The notes under the pieces were generated by a model. That model saw nothing but the letters and a program-made list of their open reading frames with translations. It was not told where the DNA came from and made no database searches. A stretch of 8,287 bases of DNA from Phycisphaerales bacterium. Its GTDB lineage: Bacteria > Planctomycetota > Phycisphaerae > Phycisphaerales > SM1A02. The DNA lies in contig SKZB01000224.1 of the NCBI GenBank assembly GCA_007127615.1, positions 1 through 8,287 on the forward strand, written 5' to 3'. Positions 1 to 4,165 of this stretch are shown here, piece after piece. Position 1 is the stretch's first letter; the number at the start of each line of letters is the position of its first letter. The position numbers were made by a program, and so were the translations under genes.

Positions 1-2
1 AG

Positions 3-722
3 CAGTTCATCTCCATCGACACCACCGCCCGCTGGCGCATTGTCGATCCGCTGAAGTTCTACGAGAGTGTGGAGGATTCTCGCGGCGCGCAGCTCCGGCT
101 CAACGATATTCTCGACTCGGTCGTCCGGGATGAAATCTCACGCAGTGATCTGATCGAGATTGTGCGCTCGCGCGACTGGGAATTCTCCGAGGAGGATCTC
201 GAACGCATGGAAGTGGTCGGTGAGGAAGATGAGGAAATCCTGCTGCAGGAAGTCACGCGGGGCCGCGGCGAGATCGTCGAATCCATCCTCGAAGAAGCGC
301 AGAAACTCGTGCCGGACCTCGGGATCGAACTTATCGACATCCGCATCAAGCGGGTGGACTACGTGCAGTCGGTGCAGGAACAGGTCTTCAACCGCATGAT
401 CGCCGAGCGACAGCGGATTGCGGAGCGGTTCCGGTCCGAAGGCCGCGGCCGCGCCAACGAGATCGAAGGGGAAACGGAGCGATTGCTCGCGGAAATCCGG
501 TCGGAAGCCCAGCGGGATGCGAACATCATCCGCGGCCGCGCCGATGCGGAAGCAACCCGCATCTATAACGAGGCGTTCGGCGCGGATCCGGAGTTCTACG
601 CCTTCTTCCGAACCCTCGAAAGCTACAGCGAGTCCCTCGGGAAAGACGTTACACTCATCCTGCGCGCGGATTCGGACTACTTCCGCTTCCTTCACACGAT
701 CGGCCTCGGTTCTTCGGAGTAA
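3..722 (+). CDS. hflC: HflC-like SPFH/band 7 protein, modulator of membrane protease FtsH (5' end outside window)
   Basis: The open frame enters from the left edge and ends at TAA 720-722, giving 239 visible codons; roughly the first 80-100 residues (membrane anchor and start of the SPFH domain) are missing. Diagnostic stretches are ARWRIVDPLKFYESV at the left edge, GIELIDIRIKRVDY (about 323-364), a helical RMIAERQRIAERFRSEGRG segment, the RGRADAEATRIYNEAFG block (about 535-580), DPEFYAFFRTLESY and a terminal LRADSDYFRFL, all in HflC order. In characterised bacteria HflC pairs with HflK as a large cage in the inner membrane around FtsH and restrains its proteolysis. An acidic segment (WEFSEEDLERMEVVGEEDEE, about 177-236) sits between the SPFH core and the GIELIDIRIKR motif, a position that also varies in E. 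coli HflC. hflK would be expected just upstream, outside the window. A GTG at 69 is internal, not a start. Confidence 0.93.
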   Translation, partial: QFISIDTTARWRIVDPLKFYESVEDSRGAQLRLNDILDSVVRDEISRSDLIEIVRSRDWEFSEEDLERMEVVGEEDEEILLQEVTRGRGEIVESILEEAQKLVPDLGIELIDIRIKRVDYVQSVQEQVFNRMIAERQRIAERFRSEGRGRANEIEGETERLLAEIRSEAQRDANIIRGRADAEATRIYNEAFGADPEFYAFFRTLESYSESLGKDVTLILRADSDYFRFLHTIGLGSSE

Positions 723-725
723 TGC

Positions 726-1475
726 ATGAGTACCAGCTTCGGCGCCCTGTGTTCGGACTTCTACGTCAACCAGAAAGTGGCGCTGAAGATGGATCTCCCC
801 GCGGGTCGGGAGCCGGTGCTGGAATTATTCGACCGCGTTCGCCGCTCCTTCCCGCGCATGGACCGCTTCCGCCGCTTTGAGGATGAGCTGGCGCTCGAAT
901 CTCCGGAAGGTGAATCGCAGTACACCTGGCTGTCGCTCAACGGCAACTCGATTCGCAGCGGGTGGGTCAACCCCGAAACGGTTCCCGATGCGTACCGGTT
1001 TCACCAGCTCATCCTCGAAGTGATGCCGTTTTACCTGACGGTCAGCCCGATCGATGTCGAATTCGTCGAACTGGTCTTCGGCTTCGATCTGATCGCGGAG
1101 ACCAACCGCAGCGAGGTCGTGATCAACGCGCTGCTGGGGCGTTCGCCACTGGCGGACTTCGTTGGCGGCGATCTGGAAACACCACTCGATGCCCAGCCCT
1201 TCATCGGCCTGTGCCTGAACGAAGACGGTACGCGGCAGGCGTTTCTTGAAGTCAAGCCGCGCACCCGCGCGGAGGAGATTGCGACCGGCCGGTACGACGC
1301 GCAGCCGATCAGCGTCTATTTGACCGTGCGCCAGTGCGGCCCGATCCGGGCATTGGAAGAACTGGCCGCGATCTTCGGCACGCTGGCGGGCTACGCGGAA
1401 CGACTGGCGGAAGAACGCGTGGTACCGTACATCGTGATTCCGTTGCGCGAGACCATCCTCTCCAATCCACGGTGA
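726..1475 (+). CDS. Uncharacterised 249-residue protein coupled to hflC
   Basis: I do not recognise a named family. The start ATG at 726 is 3 bases after the hflC stop and has GGAG at 716-719, six bases upstream and inside the hflC tail, so translation is probably coupled to hflC. The stop is TGA 1473-1475. The protein is soluble-looking: no signal peptide, no membrane segment, three isolated cysteines, no obvious metal or nucleotide motif. It starts SFGALCSDFYVNQKVALKMDLP, continues with an arginine-rich stretch (FDRVRRSFPRMDRFRRFEDE), a mid region of alternating hydrophobics (PFYLTVSPIDVEFVELVFGFDL) and a C-terminal region ISVYLTVRQCGPIRALEELAAIFGTLAGYAERL. The regular motif-rich text and good codon structure argue for a real conserved gene. 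The impression that it belongs to a planctomycete-restricted family is from memory and unverified. A role linked to HflKC/FtsH is only suggested by position. Confidence 0.85.
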   Translation: MSTSFGALCSDFYVNQKVALKMDLPAGREPVLELFDRVRRSFPRMDRFRRFEDELALESPEGESQYTWLSLNGNSIRSGWVNPETVPDAYRFHQLILEVMPFYLTVSPIDVEFVELVFGFDLIAETNRSEVVINALLGRSPLADFVGGDLETPLDAQPFIGLCLNEDGTRQAFLEVKPRTRAEEIATGRYDAQPISVYLTVRQCGPIRALEELAAIFGTLAGYAERLAEERVVPYIVIPLRETILSNPR

Positions 1476-1569
1476 GGGTTCGATTTTTCCGGCATAAAAC
1501 ATGGCTCCGCGCCGTTACTTTCCCGTGCGGTTCGGCCGGCGACTTTGGGATACCGACCGACCGCGTCAT

Positions 1570-1573
1570 GGAG
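1570..1573 (+). promoter_or_regulatory. Ribosome binding site deciding the HD-GYP start
   Basis: GGAG at 1570-1573 lies six bases before ATG 1580. No comparable purine-rich site precedes the in-frame ATG at 1568 or the GTG at 1472, so the 1580 start is favoured. The choice changes the protein by only four residues relative to 1568. Confidence 0.5.
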
Positions 1574-1579
1574 CCGGTG

Positions 1580-2269
1580 ATGGAACGACATGAGCTATTC
1601 CGACTCGTTCGCCTGGTCGAGGCCAAGGACTTGTGCACGGCGGCGCACACCTGGCGGGTCACGCTGTACATGCAGGCGCTGGCGGAAGCCATGGGGATCG
1701 ACCCGCCGGCCGTCAAGCGGCTGATGCGCGGCGCCGTCCTGCATGATCTGGGAAAGATCGACATCCCCGCGGCGGTTCTCCGAAAGCCCGGACGACTGAC
1801 GGGCGCGGAGTGGGAACTGATCAAACAGCATCCGACCTTCGGCTACAACCGACTCGTCGCGCTGGGCGAAGATGATCCGTTCGTCCTGAACCTGGTTCTA
1901 TCCCACCACGAGAACTTCGACGGCAGCGGCTATCCGAACGGAGTGGCCGGCGAGGACATTCCGCTTGAAGCGCAGTTGTTCAGCGTGATCGACGCCTTCG
2001 ACGCCATGACATCCTTTCGCCCCTACCGAAAGGAGAATGATCAAGCTTCGGAAGACGAGGTGCTGGAAGAACTTCTGACCGACTCGGGCACGCGGTACGC
2101 GCCGCAGGTCGTTGAGAAGTTCGTGTCGCTGGCGCGTGATCGCAACTTGAAATGGATTCGAAAGCATTTCAACGATCGAATTTCGATGAATGCGCTCATC
2201 ACTCCGGAGAGTCTGGAAGAACTCGATGCGCTCGCGTCTCATCACGGCCGGCCGGTCAAAGACGACTGA
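1580..2269 (+). CDS. Stand-alone HD-GYP domain protein, probable cyclic-di-GMP phosphodiesterase
   Basis: The 229-residue protein is almost entirely an HD-GYP domain. Metal and catalytic motifs are all present: H23 in AAHTWRV, H55-D56 in LHDLGKIDIP, H84 in KQHPTFGY, H109-H110 in SHHENFDGSGYP with G117-Y118-P119, and D138 in VIDAFDAMTSFRPYR, followed by the family's SGTRYAP element near 169-175. Characterised HD-GYP proteins hydrolyse cyclic-di-GMP to pGpG or GMP, lowering the signal that promotes attachment; activity here is inferred from the intact residues. There is no receiver, PAS or membrane segment, so any input must come from a partner protein. The frame is open upstream to before 1334, but that part overlaps the previous gene in another frame and reads as low-quality protein. 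A 104-base gap separates it from the preceding gene, so it may or may not share its transcript. Its last 14 bases overlap the tail of the convergent gene. Confidence 0.9.
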   Translation: MERHELFRLVRLVEAKDLCTAAHTWRVTLYMQALAEAMGIDPPAVKRLMRGAVLHDLGKIDIPAAVLRKPGRLTGAEWELIKQHPTFGYNRLVALGEDDPFVLNLVLSHHENFDGSGYPNGVAGEDIPLEAQLFSVIDAFDAMTSFRPYRKENDQASEDEVLEELLTDSGTRYAPQVVEKFVSLARDRNLKWIRKHFNDRISMNALITPESLEELDALASHHGRPVKDD

Positions 2270-3215
2270 ACATGCGCATCACGGACCGCGGGGATTCCCA
2301 TTCGCCGGTGCGGCTGCTCACGCGCGCCGCTTCACAGGCCGCCATGAGCCGGGCGTGGTCCGCCGGCGGCTCGGTCGCGTCACGCCGTTCCACCGCGCGG
2401 CGGAGTTGCGTGGCAATGATCCCGCCCAGGCCGGTCGGGGCCTCCGTCTCGGCGTGCGAATCGACCGTCACGCCATCCGGTCCGATCCATTCGAACTGTC
2501 CTTCGTCGACGCGCAGACACCCCCCCGGTCCGAGCATCGTGATGCCGCGGAACCAGCGGCCGGCCCGATCGCTGATCGTGATGGAGGCACTTCGATTCTC
2601 GGGAAACCGCAGGTTGACCGTCATGTGACCGGTGAGATCGCCCAGAGTTTCCGGCGTATCGCCGGTCGGACTCACCAGCGCGGCGTCGATGGTATCCGCC
2701 TCGCCGCACCGTCGGGTGACGACATCCATGGCGTCGTACAGCCGGCTGAAGAGCGATCCGCTCGAGGGATCGGAGCGAAAGCTGATACTGATGCACTCCA
2801 CCCGGCCGAAGGATTCGAAAATCTCTTCCGCCGCGCGAAAGCCCGCACTGCGCTGCATGAGCGGCAGCACGCCGATGGTGACCCCGTCATCCGGCTGGGA
2901 GAGCAGATCACCGATGGAATCCGGCTGAGGGTAACTGCTGAAAGTCCGCAGTGACTTCTGGCCGATGAGCTTGAGCGTCGCCGGTTCGAGATCGACCGGG
3001 CCGGCCAGCCAGAGCAGATCGGCGTCTTCCCGGTGCAGCGCCTGGCGCAGATCTTCGAGTCGCTCGGCGTGGTGCGTCGCGGCGAGATCCGCCGCGGTGG
3101 CGCTCTCATCCGATCCCACCGCCAGCAGCGAGATCGATTCGTCGGAAAAAACCTTGCGCAACAGCTCTTCCTGCGCCCGGGTCGCCCACACCATGATCTT
3201 TGCCGGTTCGGTCAT
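2256..3215 (-). CDS. Divergent Gfo/Idh/MocA-like protein with degenerate nucleotide-binding motif
   Basis: The 319-residue product begins MTEPAKIMVWATRAQEELL. Its layout fits the Gfo/Idh/MocA oxidoreductase fold: a beta-alpha N-terminal half (about 5-100, with LLAVGSDES and DADLLWLAG strands), then a C-terminal half with GSLFSRLYDAMDVVTRRCG (153-171), a sheet TVNLRFPENRSASITISDRAG (about 199-219), the LGPGGCLRVDEGQFEWIGPDG loop (228-248) and the family-like final helix LMAACEAARVSSRTGEWESP (290-309). Typical members bind NAD(P) through GxGxxG near the N terminus and carry an EKP motif near residue 95. Neither is visible: residues 8-23 have no glycine and the 88-98 region reads SLRTFSSYPQP. 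It may therefore be a non-catalytic or sugar-sensing relative; substrate unknown. No Shine-Dalgarno is visible before the ATG (3215-3213). The family call rests on my reading of the pattern, not on a search. Confidence 0.72.
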   Translation of the reverse strand: MTEPAKIMVWATRAQEELLRKVFSDESISLLAVGSDESATAADLAATHHAERLEDLRQALHREDADLLWLAGPVDLEPATLKLIGQKSLRTFSSYPQPDSIGDLLSQPDDGVTIGVLPLMQRSAGFRAAEEIFESFGRVECISISFRSDPSSGSLFSRLYDAMDVVTRRCGEADTIDAALVSPTGDTPETLGDLTGHMTVNLRFPENRSASITISDRAGRWFRGITMLGPGGCLRVDEGQFEWIGPDGVTVDSHAETEAPTGLGGIIATQLRRAVERRDATEPPADHARLMAACEAARVSSRTGEWESPRSVMRMFSRL

Positions 3216-3224
3216 TGGATTGAT

Positions 3225-3230
3225 AGTTTA
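3225..3230 (-). promoter_or_regulatory. Possible -10 element of the Gfo/Idh/MocA-like gene
   Basis: Read on the minus strand, TAAACT lies ten bases before the start codon, which itself lacks a Shine-Dalgarno. If used, transcription would begin almost at the ATG, giving a leaderless or nearly leaderless message. No convincing -35 hexamer is present, so this is weak. Confidence 0.25.
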
Positions 3231-3330
3231 CGCCATATCGACCCGTTCCCGCGACCGGCGCAGGCGATCGCCGAAGTTGCACGCGCCAGACGAACCATGG
3301 TCGGGCGAACCCGAGCCGGACGGAAAGGCG

Positions 3331-3336
3331 TATAGT
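3331..3336 (+). promoter_or_regulatory. -10 element of rnpB
   Basis: TATAGT matches the sigma-70 consensus at five of six positions and lies seven bases before the first paired base of RNase P RNA helix P1, exactly where a -10 box should be for a stable RNA that starts at its mature 5' end. No recognisable -35 hexamer is found at 16-18 bases upstream. Confidence 0.6.
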
Positions 3337-3340
3337 GTGT

Positions 3341-3740
3341 TCGGCGGACAGACGGCCGCGGACTGTGTTGAACAGTTCGAGGAAAGTCCGAACACGACAG
3401 GACACGGTGGTGGGTAACGCCCACCGGGTCGCAGGTTGAGGCCCAGGGAAAGTGCCACAGAAAACAGACCGCCGTGGAAGTTCGCTTTCACGGCAAGGGT
3501 GAAAAGGTGCGGTAAGAGCGCACCGCTCCGCTGGTGACAGCGGAGGCAGGGTAAACCCCACCGCGTGCAAGCGCAAGCAGTTCTCGGTCGCCCCGGCGAC
3601 GCCCGTGGTCCGCGGGATGAGAACGGGTCGCGTGCTTGAGGTCGCCGGCAACGGCGGTCCCAGATGAATGGCCGTCACCCGCAACCGCCCGTCGTGAGAT
3701 GGGACCACGCGGGAACAGAATTCGGCTTACGTCCGCCACA
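3341..3740 (+). ncRNA. rnpB: RNase P RNA, bacterial class A
   Basis: This is the catalytic RNA that removes the 5' leader of pre-tRNA, acting with the small RnpA protein. Universal blocks occur in order: GAGGAAAGTCCG (3379-3390), AGGGAAAGTGCCACAGAAAA (from 3445) leading into CAGACCGCC, GGTGCGGTAAGAGCGCACCG (3506-3525), AGATGAATGG (3662-3671) and ACAGAATTCGGCTTAC (3715-3730). Helices can be read directly: P1 pairs GGCGGAC 3343-3349 with GTCCGCC 3731-3737; P2 pairs GACGGCC 3351-3357 with GGCCGTC 3670-3676; P3 is a short hairpin, ACTGT 3362-3366 with ACAGT 3372-3376, far smaller than in E. coli. The GGGT at 3625-3628 aligns by eye with the loop that binds the tRNA 3' CCA end. The P13/P14 region carries an additional hairpin. 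Length, about 400 bases, is normal for class A. Exact ends are set by P1 and are uncertain by a few bases. The gene has its own promoter and terminator. Confidence 0.97.
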
Positions 3741-3746
3741 ACCAGA

Positions 3747-3785
3747 CGCCGCCCGCCGGGAAACCGGCGGGCGGCGGCCATTTTT
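3747..3785 (+). terminator. Intrinsic terminator of rnpB
   Basis: A 13-base-pair GC stem (3747-3759 with 3764-3776) closed by a GAAA tetraloop is followed four bases later by five T residues (3781-3785). It begins about seven bases after the mature 3' end of RNase P RNA, so it ends the rnpB transcript. There is no matching T-tract on the minus strand. Confidence 0.9.
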
Positions 3786-3968
3786 GATGGGACTTCGGGA
3801 ATCTCGAGAGGGACACATCGGCGCGAAGCACGGAGATTGGACCGGCGAGGGGTGCCGGGGTCCGAGCGGCGCGAAAGCCACGCGGCCGCGCGACCGGCAT
3901 CCAAACCACATTGTCCCTCCATCGCGCACCGGCCCGCCGCGGCTCCTCGGCGTGGCCCTCCGACACGA

Positions 3969-3984
3969 CCTCACTCTCGTGAGG
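3969..3984. repeat. Small perfect hairpin
   Basis: CCTCAC 3969-3974 and GTGAGG 3979-3984 are perfectly complementary around a four-base loop TCTC. It could fold in RNA from either strand. No T-tract follows on either side, so it is not called a terminator. Confidence 0.4.
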
Positions 3985-4033
3985 CCATGACTCCAGACCA
4001 CGGTGCCCGGCATCGAGGAGTGAGAGTGCGCGT

Positions 4034-4061
4034 CATGCTTCGCCCTTCGGGACGAAGCATG
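4034..4061. repeat. Inverted repeat with UUCG-type loop
   Basis: CATGCTTCG at 4034-4042 is perfectly complementary to CGAAGCATG at 4053-4061. Inside, after one C-A mismatch, CC pairs with GG around TTCG on the plus strand, giving a C(UUCG)G cap, one of the most stable RNA tetraloops. On the minus strand it lies about 100 bases past the peptidase stop, where it could stabilise or mark the mRNA 3' end. No T-tract. Confidence 0.6.
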
Positions 4062-4074
4062 GCACCCGCTGGTC

Positions 4075-4165
4075 TTCATCCCTTCGTCGCTTCGCCCCTC
4101 CGTCGCTTCGTCGCTTTCCCTCCGTGCCCTTCCTTCGTTACTCCGTCACTATCCCTCCCCATCAC
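4075..4165. repeat. Degenerate octamer repeat array (consensus TYCGTCRC)
   Basis: Five consecutive octamers read TTCATCCC, TTCGTCGC, TTCGCCCC, TCCGTCGC, TTCGTCGC (4075-4114). After imperfect units, further members are TCCGTGCC (4121-4128), TTCGTTAC (4134-4141), TCCGTCAC (4142-4149), TATCCCTC (4150-4157) and CCCATCAC (4158-4165). The strand is almost purely pyrimidine with interspersed G. The last unit contains the stop codon of the minus-strand peptidase gene (complement of 4162-4164), so the array begins exactly at the gene's 3' end. Confidence 0.6.

Larger units (their letters stand above)
3786..4161. other. Gene-free spacer between rnpB and the peptidase gene
   Basis: About 375 bases without a credible gene; open frames here are low-complexity, arginine- and proline-rich and have no start signals. 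What can be seen: a possible long-range stem (3851-3858 with 3894-3901, one G-U pair), a small perfect hairpin CCTCAC-TCTC-GTGAGG (3969-3984), a UUCG-capped inverted repeat (4034-4061) and a pyrimidine-rich octamer array (from 4075). None has a T-tract that would make it a standard terminator for the minus-strand gene that ends here. Confidence 0.6.

Noticed and set aside
138..695. Minus-strand frame opposite hflC
   Set aside because: Antisense to a strongly conserved HflC segment, with no start signal and no recognisable product.
1334..1567. N-terminal extension of the HD-GYP frame into the preceding gene
   Set aside because: This part overlaps the upstream 249-residue gene in another frame and reads as Arg/Gly-rich shadow protein with no Shine-Dalgarno.
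3106..3922. Minus-strand open frames covering rnpB (3106-3708 and 3488-3922)
   Set aside because: They cover the conserved structural blocks of RNase P RNA and read as Arg/Pro/Ser-rich filler.
4075..4165. CRISPR array
   Set aside because: The repeats are about 8 bases, contiguous and degenerate, with no unique spacers of 25-40 bases and no cas gene nearby.
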